From the NCBI GenBank assembly GCA_018907035.1, contig JACCIC010000298.1, positions 400,078 through 464,077 of the forward strand: a DNA stretch of 64,000 nucleotides, in the 5' to 3' direction. Source of the stretch: Sycobia sp. Sy_11. Taxonomy: Eukaryota; Arthropoda; Insecta; Hymenoptera; Epichrysomallidae. Made by a program: the position numbers and the translations under genes. Below, in pieces: positions 22,261 to 33,484 of this stretch. How positions within the stretch are numbered: position 1 is the stretch's first letter; every line of letters begins with the position of its first letter. Under the pieces are notes generated by a model. The model ran no database searches. It worked only from the letters and a program-made list of their open reading frames with translations, and had not been told where the DNA came from.

Positions 22261-23190
22261 ATTTTTGTAATAGTTTCGTTTACAAATTCGTGATTTCCTG
22301 ATGTAAGTAATGTTATTGCATTTATAAGTCGTAAATATATAAATAAATTACAATGAACTTCAGCGCACTATAACGCATAGAGTTAATAACTATCTGATAT
22401 AATTATTTCTAAGTATTTTATATGTATATCATAGACGGAGTTATTGTTACAATATTTAGAATGATGAGATACAATCTAAGTCAGCCTGCTATAACTATGT
22501 ACCAATACTTATCAATTACAATCTTATAACTATAACATTGGATTGATTTTGTGCAATTTATCTATTTTTATATTTCCATAAATTTAAAACAATTTTTTTT
22601 TGATTGTTGAAGCTGCATTAAAATAAGAATTATTTAGGAACTAATTTTTTTTTGAAAATTTTTATTTAAATTATAAATATGTTATTCAAACAGATTAGTA
22701 AAATAAATTGATAATAAAAAAAATTTAATCATTTCCTTTTTTTTTTAAATAAATGTCAATTAAGTAATAATTTATAATTGAATAAAGAAAAAAATTCAAA
22801 TTTGTTCTTAATTGAAATAGACAATGCTCAAAATTAACATTAACAATCGTTCATCAATTAAAGTCTCTTTTTTTCATTAATTGGTTCAAAAAATTTTCTT
22901 CTTTGAAATCAGCATTATTTGCATCTTGTAATCTAAAGTTTGTAATAAATTTCTTTAAATGATGAAGATCATAACACAATAAAGGTTTGATTCTTTGCGC
23001 CAGGGATTAAGCCTCCACGAGCACAAAGATTGTTTTCTTTTTTTTTTTGTCATTAATTAAAGTTTCTAAATCTGTATCAGCATATCGATGAATTGATCTT
23101 CCATGAATGTAATATCCATAATAATTAACTAAAAGTGCTTATTTTTGCTCCAGAGCATAAATCTCCAAAATACGGTATTCTAGATTTTTT
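22261..23190. other. AT-rich intron, nothing recognised
   Basis: Low-complexity A- and T-rich sequence without an open frame or a recognisable repeat boundary. Confidence 0.5.
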
Positions 23191-24037
23191 TTATGTATCT
23201 TTCCTATTTATTATTTAATCTTTATTTTCACTTTCTCTATCATTTCATCTCTACTTCACTTTGTATCCTATTATTTATTATTTATTTTTCTATCCTTATT
23301 TTATCACTGTTCATTTTATCACTATCCGTTTGTCCTGTATTCTTTATTATATATTATGTTATTTTTTTCACTAATTTATCATTCATACTTTATCTTTACA
23401 TTTATCATTAATCTATTTATTTATCATTATTCATATTTATCACTACTCATATTTTGTCCTTTATTATTTATTTTATCTTTACTTAATCCCTTATTTATTA
23501 GTCTATTTCATTACTTTATTACTCATATTTTTATCTTTGTCTTACCATTATTCGTTATCATCACTATTCATCTTGTTTATAATTATTCATTGTTTTTTTT
23601 CTTTCGTTTTCTTGTCTGTTATTATCTATCATTTACCTTTACATTCACTTTCTTAAATTATCACCATTCTCTTTACTTTTTATAATTATCCATAGTTTTA
23701 CCTTTATTTCACTCTTTTTATTATGTTATTTTTACACTCAGTTTATTATTTCCAATTTTTTTTTCTTTTTGTTTTATTCCATGAGTACCTCTCGGTATTC
23801 CCGTCCATGTGGCGGCATAGGTTAGGACCTAACATCAGCAGACGGCTATGCAAGGCTCGTGGCGCGGGAAGGTAAGGGGGGAAGGGGACAGTGTCGAGCA
23901 CAAGGCGCGACGGCGCGCGCGAGCGCCTTAAGGTTTTTCTACTCGTGGGATGGCGCGCGCGTCGTCTTTTTCCTCTCTGGACAAGTCGGCGCAGCGCCTT
24001 GTGACACTCGTCACAAGATATATATATATATATATAT
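23190..24037. repeat. T-rich/GC-hairpin repeat, copy 1 (unassigned family)
   Basis: About 570 bp of strongly pyrimidine-biased + strand (TTTATTTATCATT-type words, almost no G) runs into a GC-rich block (about 23860-24016). That block ends in the hairpin TTGTGAC-ACTC-GTCACAA (23999-24016), then (AT)n. The same order and near-identical end sequence recur at 29580-31302: GCGCGCGAGCGCCTT[A/G]AGG, GGACAAGTCGGCGC, hairpin, (AT)n. No protein motif exists; the Ser/Leu/Phe-rich open frames are composition artefacts. Confidence 0.6.
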
Positions 24038-24309
24038 TTCATAATATATAAATCATATTATTGTAATAATCATATAAGATAATAAAATATTATTTAAACT
24101 ATTACTTTATTAAATAGACATATCTATTATTTGATTAACTATTTTATTAATGAATTAATTAATCATATTACCAATGATGCAAAAAAATTATAATAGCTCT
24201 TTTATTAGATTGAACTCTAGTATATAATAATAATTTGTATTTTTAAATATTAGCTTATTTTTAGAAAATGTAGATATATAACTCATATACTAATTTTATG
24301 TAAATTATA

Positions 24310-25594
24310 TCAGGTATGTGAATAAGTATTTCCCGTTTTTTTTCAAATTTTGAGCCTTTATTGTGAAAAAATGGTTACAAATGAATTATTGAAAGTATTG
24401 GCCATCGCTAGCTACAACTTTTTCCCATCTTTCTGGCAACATACGAATCCCGTTGCGAAAAAATTCGACTGGTTTGGCTTCTATCCAGTCATCCACCCAT
24501 TTTTTGGCTTCCTCGTAGGAATGGAAGTGCTGGTCAGCCAGGCCATGCGTCATCGATCTGAAGAGATGGTAATCAGACGGAGCAACGTCTGGACTATACG
24601 GCGGGTGGGGTAGGACTTCCCATTTGAGCGTTTCTAAGTATGTTTTCACCGGCGGTGCAACATGTGGGCGAGCATTGTCATGTTGCAAAATAACTTTGTC
24701 GTGCCTGTCGGAGTATTGTGGCCGTTTTTCTCGCAGTGCGCGGCTCAAACGCATCAATTGTCGTCGATAGACCTCGCCTGTGATCCTTTCATTCGGTTTC
24801 AGAAGCTCATAGTAAACTACACCTAGCTGGTCCCACCATATACAGAGCATGAGCTTGGCGCCATGAATATTTGGCTTGGCCGTCGATGATGATGCATGGC
24901 CGGGTAGTCCCCATGATTTTCTTCGCTTCGGATTATCGTAACGTATCCACTTTTCATCGCCAGTCACGATACGGTGCAGAAAACCCTTTCTTTTATGTCG
25001 CTGAAGCAGCTGTTCGCAAGTGAAAAAACGCCGTTCGACGTCTCTCAGCTTCAGTTCGTACGGCACCCAATTTCCTTGCTTTTGTGTCATTCCTATGGCT
25101 TTCAAACGCTTGGAAATGGTTGTTCGGTCAAGTCCCAATGCTTCAGCAAGTTCTTCTTGCGATTGACAAGAATCTTCATCAAGCAAAGTCGCTAATTCTC
25201 GATCTTCAAAGATTTGCGGCCGCCCGGAACGCTCCTTGTCTTCCACGTCGAAATCACCGCTTTTGAAGCGTCGAAACCATCCGCGAACACTTGAATCATC
25301 GACGCAACCTTCTCCATAAGCCTCCTGAAGCAATCGATGCGTCTCGGCAGCAGATTTCTTCAAATTGAACCAATAAAGTGAAACTTCCCGCAAATGACGT
25401 CGACTCGGCTCAAATTTCGACATTTTCACGATATCAAAAATTATGATGCGAAAAAATTTTAACTAATGTGTTAGTATGGAATTGTTGACATATGAATAAG
25501 CTTTGATTATGACATATGTAACCATTGAATACTCGCACAGTATTGGTGGCGCCATCTCTTACAAAAAACAGGAAAGACTTATTCACACTCCTAA
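24310..25594 (-). mobile_element. Intact mariner, copy 2
   Basis: 1285-bp element with TA duplications (24308-24309, 25595-25596) and the same inverted ends as 18728-20014. I count fewer than ten base differences between the two copies, including one in the last bases of the right terminal repeat. Same orientation and same Robo intron, about 5.6 kb apart. This implies very recent transposition or gene conversion. Confidence 0.95.
24386..25429 (-). CDS. Mariner transposase, apparently intact (copy 2)
   Basis: A 347-aa transposase differing from copy 1 at one residue that I can find (Ser instead of Thr at position 90, in SCQSQEELAE). The helix-turn-helix region, the WVPYEL linker and all three catalytic Asp (158, 251, 286) are intact, and 34 residues separate the last two. 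Two intact genes so close in sequence make this the best candidate for a recently or currently active family in this genome. Nothing in the sequence shows regulation; the ORF lies about 165 bp from the right terminal repeat. Confidence 0.93.
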   Translation of the reverse strand: MKMSKFEPSRRHLREVSLYWFNLKKSAAETHRLLQEAYGEGCVDDSSVRGWFRRFKSGDFDVEDKERSGRPQIFEDRELATLLDEDSCQSQEELAEALGLDRTTISKRLKAIGMTQKQGNWVPYELKLRDVERRFFTCEQLLQRHKRKGFLHRIVTGDEKWIRYDNPKRRKSWGLPGHASSSTAKPNIHGAKLMLCIWWDQLGVVYYELLKPNERITGEVYRRQLMRLSRALREKRPQYSDRHDKVILQHDNARPHVAPPVKTYLETLKWEVLPHPPYSPDVAPSDYHLFRSMTHGLADQHFHSYEEAKKWVDDWIEAKPVEFFRNGIRMLPERWEKVVASDGQYFQ

Positions 25595-25609
25595 TAATTA
25601 ATTATAAAA

Positions 25610-25700
25610 AAGAATACCGAGGCCTACGATGGCTTGATCGATAAAGCGAACGACTAGTAAATTGATGTTCCGAGTTCAAATCTTATTTGGGAGCATAGAG
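25610..25700 (+). repeat. tRNA-derived SINE-like fragment
   Basis: TGGCTTGATCGATAAAGCGA (A-box-like) and CCGAGTTCAAATCT (B-box-like) are spaced as in a tRNA. The stretch ACTAGTAAATTGATGTTCC is similar to the - strand of about 37339-37403. No full cloverleaf is convincing, so a SINE head is more likely than a real tRNA gene. Confidence 0.45.
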
Positions 25701-25754
25701 AGACGTTACTTAACAAAAACACACATTAAAAGTAACATAATTTATTTATTTCAG

Positions 25755-26021
25755 TAAAACCATATTTTTTGAAAACTCCATCGAATCAGACAGTCTTAAT
25801 GGATCAATCATCAGAGTTTGTATGTCATGTAGGTGGAGATCCACCACCAGAAATACTTTGGCGAAGACATGACGGTAAAATGCCTATTGGTAGAGCACAT
25901 ATACTCGATGATAAGAGCCTAAGAATTGAAAGAGTTATGCCTGCAGATCAGGGAATATATATTTGTGAAGCTGAAAACGGCTTCGGTGTAATCTCTGCTA
26001 GTGCTTCTTTGACTGTTCATT
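25755..26021 (+). CDS. robo: Roundabout (Robo) receptor exon: Ig3
   Basis: A 267-bp exon begins after TTTATTTCAG and ends before GTAAAT. Phase 1 in and phase 1 out match both neighbours. It encodes a whole Ig domain: KPYFLKTPSNQTVLMD, first Cys in SEFVCHVGGDPPPEILWRRH (Trp present), RAHILDDKSLRIERV, then DQGIYICEAENGFG. GGDPxPxxLWRR and the ILxDxSLR block are characteristic of insect Robo Ig3. A 14.3-kb intron precedes it, and a SINE-like piece and a mariner end lie within 160 bp of its acceptor. Robo-family identity is firm; the paralogue (robo1, robo2/lea or robo3) is not resolved. Confidence 0.9.
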
Positions 26022-26113
26022 GTAAATTATAAATAATAATCTTTTATCTTTTCTTTATTATCAAATCGATTTCAGAAATTATTAATTATACATCATAATT
26101 TTTCAATTAATAG

Positions 26114-26394
26114 CTAGGCCAATGTTTACAATCTTTCCAAAAGACGAGTCAGTGAGTGTAGGATCATCTGTTATATTGACGTGTTCTGCTCGAGGTATGC
26201 CATCACCTTCTATATTCTGGACACGTGAAGGCTCTCAAGAACTTATGTTCCCTCGACATTCTTATCAAGAACGGTATAGTGTAAGCGAAGAAGGTAACCT
26301 TCATATAAGACAGATAACCCGTAATGATGAGGGACATTATGTTTGCAGTGCTATAAGTCAAGTTGGTGCCACTATAGCCACTGCTTTTCTTGCG
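26114..26394 (+). CDS. robo: Roundabout (Robo) receptor exon: Ig4
   Basis: A 281-bp exon between TTAATAG and the donor GTATGT follows a 92-bp intron. It enters in phase 1 and leaves in phase 0. It encodes SRPMFTIFPKDESVSVG, first Cys in SSVILTCSARGMPSPSIFW, GNLHIRQITRNDEGHYVC and SAISQVGATIATAFLA, a complete Ig domain. It corresponds to Robo Ig4 by order and by the PxPxxFW block. In the receptor this lies between the Slit-binding Ig1-2 and the fibronectin repeats. The open frame runs on to 26577 but those residues are intronic. No Ig5 or fibronectin exon is recognisable later in the window. Confidence 0.88.
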
Positions 26395-26577
26395 GTATGT
26401 TCTTTTTTATTAATTATAAAATATAATATATGCATTTATAATACAATACATATAAAAATTTATATCGTTTGTTATATAAACATTTTTTGTACCATCTTTT
26501 CAATGTATGGTATGAAAGAGCAATATCATTATTTAGAATCTTTTGAAACTATCATCTGTCAAACTAAACCGGAATAG

Positions 26578-27490
26578 TAAAATTTATGTTAGAATTTCAA
26601 ATGCTTATTTATACAAAAACATAAATAGTATATTTTTATGCGCGCTCGCGCATTATCTCGCATCGCCAAAATCGCCACCTCGCCATCCTCCAATCACAGA
26701 TCCCCTTACCACCAATCCCTCACAACCGCACCCCTCTCCTTTCTCGTGTAGCATAAAATCCCGCCCGGTTACGACGGTCCGACCTAGCATGGATGGCCCG
26801 TACTATCCTCTGGCTTCGTCGCAGCGAATTTGCTTCCATACTACACGGTCGGAGGCGGGCTGCCTGCACTTATAGGAATGCTAGTGTTCATTCCTCGCAT
26901 CCCCGGATACATACACATACGTGAAAACAATGATTTATATAAAGGCCGCGGCCCACTCACTGCTGTCGACGCCGCTGCACCTGAAGATGGTTAGCACGAG
27001 AGTGTCCTCTCGTGCGCAACGCTTTTTCATCTCTCTCTCCCTATCTCTCTCTCCTTAGGCTTTAATAAATGAAATTCTAATTCTAATACTCTCACTCGCT
27101 ATTTCTCTCTCTTCGCCCTCCGCTGCACTTTTATTCTGCCCTCGCTCTCTATTTCCCTTGTCCCTGTACTTTTTTCTCGTCTTCTCCGCTGCTGTACTTC
27201 TATCTTAATATCTCCCTCTACGGCACTTCTGTCTCTGCATTTTTACCTTTCTCTCGATGTCATCAGAAACCGACACCTTTTCTATTCCCTTCACACCAAA
27301 CACACACACACACCAACACCATTATATCAACGATAAATTCTATCAACACAAAATAAATTTTTACTTTTTGATCGTCTTCTTCAATCTTCTGCGACCAATC
27401 AGCGCCTTCCGTTGTTCATTCTTCCAATACACGCCACCGGATTCGTCTCATACCGTTGTGGGTCAGTTTTCAATCAATATAAAAATCTAA
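26578..27490. other. Pyrimidine-rich intron block
   Basis: A GC-rich start (GCGCGCTCGCGC near 26641) is followed by C/T-rich sequence to about 27260 with (CT)n-like runs, and an AATAAA at 27064-27069. It may be repeat-derived; composition resembles the GC/CT parts of the T-rich repeat at 28.5-31.3 kb. The open frames at 26543-26875 and 27257-27490 lack motifs. Confidence 0.3.
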
Positions 27491-27690
27491 TTAAATTATA
27501 ATTTATTAGAAATTTAATTTATGAATTTTGATTAACGTATCAAATTTAGATTAAGTATCGTATAAAAATTTCTATGAATCCACGCTTAAATTAATAAGTC
27601 AATTATAATTTATTTGATATTTCATGTATCAAAATTTCACTGTGTTATCAAATCTAGATTTACTATCATAAAAATTTTTTAAATAATTAA
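27490..27690. repeat. Diverged satellite monomers
   Basis: Two monomer-like units (TTATAATTTATTAGAAATTTAA, then ATCAAATCTAGATTTACTAT and a short CATAAAAATTT) share the motif order of the large array at 54.05-61.97 kb but are clearly diverged. Confidence 0.55.
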
Positions 27691-28060
27691 CCCTTGTGAC
27701 ATCCGAGGTGAACTCTTTTGATGACAAGATGTATTAGAAGTATGCGCGGCCCTTTTGAGGCTAAAGTTTCCTCTACAAGCTCGGGCCCTGTCTCTGAAGA
27801 AGTTATGTTTATGCTCCCTACATCTAATAATAAAACCTACTCTTATATAGATAGGTTGGAGGCCAATGGCTTCACTTAGATGAAAACTATTTCCTTTGAG
27901 GTCTTCCAACTTATTTCCCTAGTCGGTCTGAAAACCCTATTCCTTATTGGGATGTGGAAAGTTTATAGGGCATGCATAGTCCTCACCTAAAGGGAGGACC
28001 GTTCGCTTCCTCTGATTGGGATATGGTTGTGAGGAATAATTACAGAATACAAATTTTTAT
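27691..28060. other. Unassigned block
   Basis: Balanced composition, unlike its AT-rich flanks. The + strand contains an interrupted frame with SSGPVSEEVMFMLPTSNN and the - strand a 76-aa open frame at 27679-27909. I recognise neither. It could be a transposon or coding relic. Confidence 0.25.
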
Positions 28061-28389
28061 TGCTACTTACTTTTATTTCTGATCTCTCTCTTTTTCTCTT
28101 TTTTCTTACAACCCTTACGATCTCTGTTACTATCTCTGTCCAGAGAAAGAGAGAGTGTGTTTTCGTAGGCTCGGTGCTGTTGATGCGTCTGTTAGTGTTT
28201 TTTGAATGTACTGAAAAATTATTATTGTGGAGGCGCGTGTTTTATAAAATGGATTGTAACTCGGAACTGAAGTTCGCCGCCGTGCTGATGCTTATAAAAG
28301 CTCGTGGTAAACAGTTCCCCGAACCGCCATTGCGGCCATGTGGAGATTCTAATTGGGTGCGGAGTAATGCACGTGATTTGTTGGTAAAT

Positions 28390-28434
<45 letters not shown>

Positions 28435-28485
28435 AATGCCGCGATCCGCTCTCTGAAGATTGAATTTTTATTTCGATCCCGGTGA
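28060..28485 (+). other. Unrecognised open frame crossing an (AT)n tract
   Basis: A 141-aa open frame whose middle (LWRRVFYKMDCNSELKFAAV, then RGKQFPEPPLRPCGDSN) is not low-complexity. Its start is hydrophobic (T-rich DNA) and its end is translated (AT)n at 28396-28432. No family recognised and no splice context is evident. It is more likely a repeat relic than a host gene. Confidence 0.25.
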
Positions 28486-28519
28486 GGTCGCGCACACACC
28501 AAAAATTAATTTTACCTCC

Positions 28520-28980
28520 ACTCACTTACCTCCATTGCTACAGAGGGGGTCCCGCCGGTCTGGGATGGAAAGGCGTCAAATCAACAAGACAAAAAAAAAC
28601 ACAACAATGCGAAAATCATCCTTTTTTCTTTCTCTTTATTACACAACTCTGAATTACACTGTCCGGTGGTTCACAATCCGTGCGCGCCTATCCTAATCCG
28701 GTCCCGCATTCGACGCGTCCCGACCGCGATCCGCGCCCCGACGCGCCCACCGAACCCGGGGGAGGATGTCGAGGGATGGGAAGAGGGGACAGGGAACACA
28801 AGGGAGAAACGGGGGGAGGGAAACACACGCGTTGGATGCTCACCGCTCACCAGGATACTCGCTGTCCGCTGACGTCCGTCCTGCTGTCTCTCTCTCTCTC
28901 CAGCTGACCGGATCGGCCCTTGTGGCTGCCCTTCTTGCCGGCTCGGCTTCCTCGGCTCTGCCCGTTCTTTCTCTTCTGGC

Positions 28981-29031
<51 letters not shown>

Positions 29032-29420
29032 CTTCTCTTGCTTCTTCTCACTTTCTTTCTTACTTCCTTTCTTACTTCCTTCTCTTACTTCTTCTCACTC
29101 CTTTCTTACTTCTTCTCACTATCTCTCTTACTTCTTCTCACTTTCTTTCTTACTTTCTTTCTTACTATCTCTCTTAATTCTTCTCACTATCTCTCTTACT
29201 TTCTTCTCACTTTCTTTCTTACTTCTTCTCTTTTCGGCGGCCAACGACGCACTCCTACGATTTCTTGTTCTCTTTCTCTTCTTCTTCAAGACTCGGCGGT
29301 TGAGCGCGGAGTCCCCCCCGTCTCACTGCTCGCAGGGAAGGAGGATGGAATAAGGGGGGGGGGAGTTCGGCGGCGGCCGACGACGGCCGAACGCGGCCGT
29401 GACGCACCGAATACGGCTCA
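28520..29420. repeat. GC-rich block with (CT)n and polypyrimidine minisatellite
   Basis: GC-rich non-repetitive sequence (28550-28980) is followed by (CT)n at 28983-29027 and then by a tandem CTTACTTCTTCTCACTTTCTT-type array to about 29235. A second GC/G-rich piece follows (29240-29420, with a G run at 29356-29364). Overlapping open frames of Ser/Leu/Phe or Arg/Glu are artefacts of the repeat. It is one long strand-asymmetric tract with the T-rich repeat that follows. Confidence 0.6.
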
Positions 29421-29579
29421 CAAAATGAATCTCCTTTTTTTCTTGAATATAGCGATTACATACAAAAATTCAGCTTTAATAACTCAAATTAAACTTATAA
29501 AATAGGAATCGTATACCGTTATTCGGTAGTGGTACGAATTCAACAGTTCGCATCACTTTCAAAGAAATGGAAAGAATCC

Positions 29580-31267
29580 CCTTTTTCTATTTTTTTTTTT
29601 TAATCATATCAAATCTACATTTCTTTATTACTTACAAAAAAAAATTCCCTTTTTATTAATCATCTCAAACCTAAATTTCCTTATTAATCATACAAAAATC
29701 TATATTCCTTTATTAATCATACAAACAAAAAAAAATTTTTTTTCCCCTTTTTATGACTACATTGGTTCCTCTCATTACCTATCTTAATTGTTTAAATTCC
29801 TATTATATCGTTTATTATCTATCTTAATTGTTTTTTAACTTCTATTATGTCTTATTGTCTACCTTAGTTTATTTCCTTTTTTATTATGTCTTATTATGTA
29901 TCTTAAATTTATTTAACTTTCTATTATATCACTTATTATAGCTTAAATTTATTTATCTTTCTATTATATAAAAAAAAAATTTTTTCTTTCTATTATATCA
30001 AAAAAAATTTTTTTTTTTTTATTTTTCCATTATGTCTTATTATTCTAAATTTAATTACATTTCTATTATCTCGCTTATAATCTATCCTAATTTATTTACA
30101 TTCCTATTGTATCGCTTATTATCTATCCTAATTTATTTACATTTCTATTATCTCGCTTATAATCTATCTTGATTTATTTACATTTCTATTATCTCGCTTA
30201 TAATCTATCTTGATTTAATTTAACTTCTATTAATAATCTATGTTTATTTTATGTTTACTTATATGATCTATGTTTAATTTTGCTCCCTTTATGTACATTT
30301 ATTCTTCTGTAATTCCTTCCTCCTTTTTATCGTTAATTTTATATCTTTCGTTACGGGCTACTTCTCCAACTTGAGTTTTCCTTTCATTTGAACCTCATTA
30401 ACATCCATCTTTAGAGTTTTCATACCAATTTCCAGCGTCTAATAACTCCCATTTTTTATTTCATCCCACTTAACACAAAAATTTGACTGAAAGAAAAAAA
30501 CAAATCTATTATTCATATTTCATCTTTATCTTACCACTATTCATTTCATTTGTTTTTTTTTTTGTTTTGTCCTCTATTATTTATTTCATCTTCACATTCA
30601 CTTTGTCCTTTTTATCCATTATCTGTGCCCTTAGCTTATCACCATCCATTATCATCATTACGTCCACTTTGTCCTGTGATATCTATTAGTATCCAGTATG
30701 TTCTTGTCTATTATTATTTCACTTACCTCAGAATTTCATTAACTTATTAGATCCGTCATTGTTTCCTTTTTTTTTTCATTCATACTTATTCTCCCTTTTT
30801 TTCATCCATCCAATTTGTTTCTTCTTCTTTTTTTTATTTATCTATCTATTTTAATCATTAGTACTTTCCTATTTATATTGTGCCTTCAGATTCACTTTCT
30901 CTATCATATCACTTTATTTATTATTTGTTTTTTTTTCACCTTGTCTTCCTTATTTCTTAGTTCATATCATTGTCCTTATATCACCACTATCCATTCTTAT
31001 CAACACCCATAATTATCACTATTCATCTCCTTGATTATTTAATTTATCTTTATTTAACCACCATCTATTATTTAATTCCATTCCCTTATTTTACGTATCA
31101 CTTGTTACGTTTGTTTGTCGCGCGAGCAAACCTTGGCATTTGTCCATGCCGTCGTATAGGTTAAGCTACTACGCGCGCGAGCGCCTTGAGGTTTTCTTGT
31201 CTTTTTCTCGTCTTTTTGCTGGACAAGTCGGCGCGGGCGCCTTGTGACGCTCGTCACAATATATATA

Positions 31268-31302
<35 letters not shown>
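29580..31302. repeat. T-rich/GC-hairpin repeat, copy 2 (unassigned family)
   Basis: About 1.5 kb of T-rich, G-poor + strand shows internally repetitive phrases (TCTATTATCTCGCTTATAATC recurring at about 30062, 30145 and 30186). A GC-rich end (31120-31259) follows, closed by hairpin TTGTGAC-GCTC-GTCACAA (31242-31259) and then (AT)n to 31302. The end matches copy 1 at 23.9-24.0 kb, with the hairpin stem conserved and its loop changed by one base. Confidence 0.6.
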
Positions 31303-31303
<1 letters not shown>

Positions 31304-31383
31304 GTCCTGTTTTAAAAGTTGGCGAAGAATTATTACAATTATTAACGCTTATTTATTCTTTTAATATTTATACCCACTATCTA

Positions 31384-32746
31384 CGAGGGTGGATTGATAA
31401 GTTTCCGGCCTGACCAAGAGATGGCGTCACTAGGCTTATCTTGACGTCGCGTTCTATAGTACTGTCCTTAGATAGCTTGTAGGTATAGTTTGAGTCGGAT
31501 CTCCATTTTAGTTTCTGTTTGAGAGCACGTTGAACAAGACGCTTCTGTGTTTTTCGTAGTTTCAGTCCGATCGCCATGATAGTTTAGGTTTGAGAGCACG
31601 CTAAACAAGAGCTAAGCCTCTGTGTTTTTCGTAAAAATGGAAAAGCTAGAAAATAGTGCTGTTATCAAATACTATTATTTGAAGGGGTTAACGCCGAAGG
31701 AAATTAAAAAAGAGATGGACTCAACACTGGAAACATCCTCCCCGTCATATTCAACCATTAAGCAGTGGGTTTCCGAGTTTAAAAAGGGTCTTGTGAGCAC
31801 CTCTGATGAGCCTCGCTCAGAACGCCCCATTGAGGTCGCAACTCCAGACATGATCGAAAAAATCCATCAAATAGTACTGAAAGGCCGCAGATTACAAGTG
31901 CGTGAGATAGCTGAGACCTGTAAGATGTCATATGAACGTGTACAAAATATTTTGCAACAAGATTTGTATCTGAAAAGCTCTGTGTAAAATGGGAGCCGCA
32001 TTTGCTAACAGTCGACCAAAAATTGATTCGAAAGTACATTTCTACCGCCAATTGGGCGTTGTATAAGCGTAATCCAAGCGAATTTTTGCGTCGATTCGTA
32101 ACCGTTGACAAAACCTGGGTGCATTACTACACTCCTGAAACCAAACAGCAGTCTAAACAGTGGATTGGACCAGGGGAGCCAACTCCAAAGAAGGCAAAAA
32201 CAATTTTTTCAGCCAACAAGGTTATGGCTACTGTTCTTTGGAATGCAAGAGGTATTATATACATTGATTACCTTAAAAAGGGTAAAACTATCACTGGTCA
32301 ATACTACGCAGACTTATTGCAACGTTTGAGCCACGAAGTGAAAATTAAACGACTTCATCTGGCGAAGGAAAAAATCTTGTTTCATCACAATAATGCACCA
32401 GCGCATATGTCAATTGTTGCGATGGTTAAAATCAAGGATCTGAAGTTTGAATTGATGTCGCATCCTCCGTTATCTCCAAACCTAGCCCTGAGTGACTATT
32501 ATCGGTTTCCTAATCTCAAAAAATGGCTTGGCAGTAAGAGATTTGCGGACAATGAAAAAGTAATCCAAGCTGTAAATGAGTATTTTGAGGAGCTTTACGA
32601 ATAAGTCTATAGAAATGGCATTACTAGGCTATAACATCGCTATGAGAAATGTATCAGCCTTTAAGGAGATTATGTTGAGAAATAAAAAAAAATCCTTAAA
32701 AACGTTGTTTTTCTTGGTCAGGCCGGAAACTTATCAATCCACCCTA
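31384..32746 (+). mobile_element. Mariner, irritans-type, copy 2
   Basis: Left end CGAGGGTGGATTGATAAGTT follows TA (31382-31383). The right end is a slightly shortened version (TATCAATCCACCC then TA at about 32745). At about 1363 bp it is ~75 bp longer than copy 1 because a piece of the 5' untranslated region is tandemly duplicated (about 31490-31640). Confidence 0.9.
31622..32604 (+). pseudogene. Irritans-type mariner transposase, frameshifted (copy 2)
   Basis: The N-terminal half (31622-31987; likely start Met at 31637) and the catalytic half (32002-32604) are in different frames, broken at the same A run as copies 1 and 3. The first Asp is present (VTVDKTWVHYY). The second is Asn (FHHNNAPAHMS), as in copy 1. 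The third is present (LSDYYRF). The stop at 32602-32604 (GAA TAA) truncates the last ~25 residues relative to copy 3. Shared Asn and frameshift show that copies 1 and 2 descend from an already defective parent. Confidence 0.88.
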
Positions 32747-33484
32747 TCCTTCGCAATTATAATAGTTAACGTAGTTGACATAATTTCTTATTTAGTAAAT
32801 TAAATATTAAATGTGTATATTAATAAACTGGTTATATTACTATTTCGCGTACATGTGAGAGGATAAATTGTTGTCAGAAGGTAAATTATGATGGTTTGTT
32901 CTGTATACGTATGTATATGTATACATATAGCCTTATATAAATCCACAATTATATGGATATACGACTGGATGTACCATTTGTATTTTGTCTTATATAGTTC
33001 TGTATATATGTCGTTTACCCGTACATTATCATATATTTTCCTATATATATTTACATATATATACACATCTACAATACACATCAATGCTCCATTACATATT
33101 CATTTACGCGTTTGTACGTATGTTCTAATACTAATTGAATATGTATATTAAAAATATTAAAATTAGTATTTTTATATTGTACCTTGTTTAGAAAAATTGA
33201 ATTAAAAGTATAACTTAGAGTATCAAACAAGTCATTCTCACATAATGTACCTATAGTTTTCTTTGACTGATATAGGGAAATAATCGATAATAGAGAAAAT
33301 GTTAGCATTCATGATTTCTTACATACCTACAGGTTAATTATAAAAAGATGGATATACCTATTAGACACATTGCTTAATATTATCTTGTATTTATAAATTA
33401 TTCCCATATCATACAGTTATTAGTTAACTGTAATATGAAAGATAAATGGCGACATAACACCCTTAAATTAGTAAAAAAATGTAT
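32747..33484. other. AT-rich intron, nothing recognised
   Basis: AT-rich with TATA/ACAT-type low complexity at 32900-33150. The overlapping Tyr/Ile-rich open frames on both strands are artefacts. Confidence 0.5.

Noticed and set aside
28766..29505. Large Ser/Leu/Phe-rich open frames on the + strand and Arg/Glu-rich frame on the - strand as genes
   Set aside because: They translate (CT)n and polypyrimidine repeats and change character when read in any frame.
23190..31302. Helitron assignment for the T-rich/GC-hairpin repeat
   Set aside because: A terminal hairpin is present but no CTRR end, no TC start and no A/T insertion evidence.
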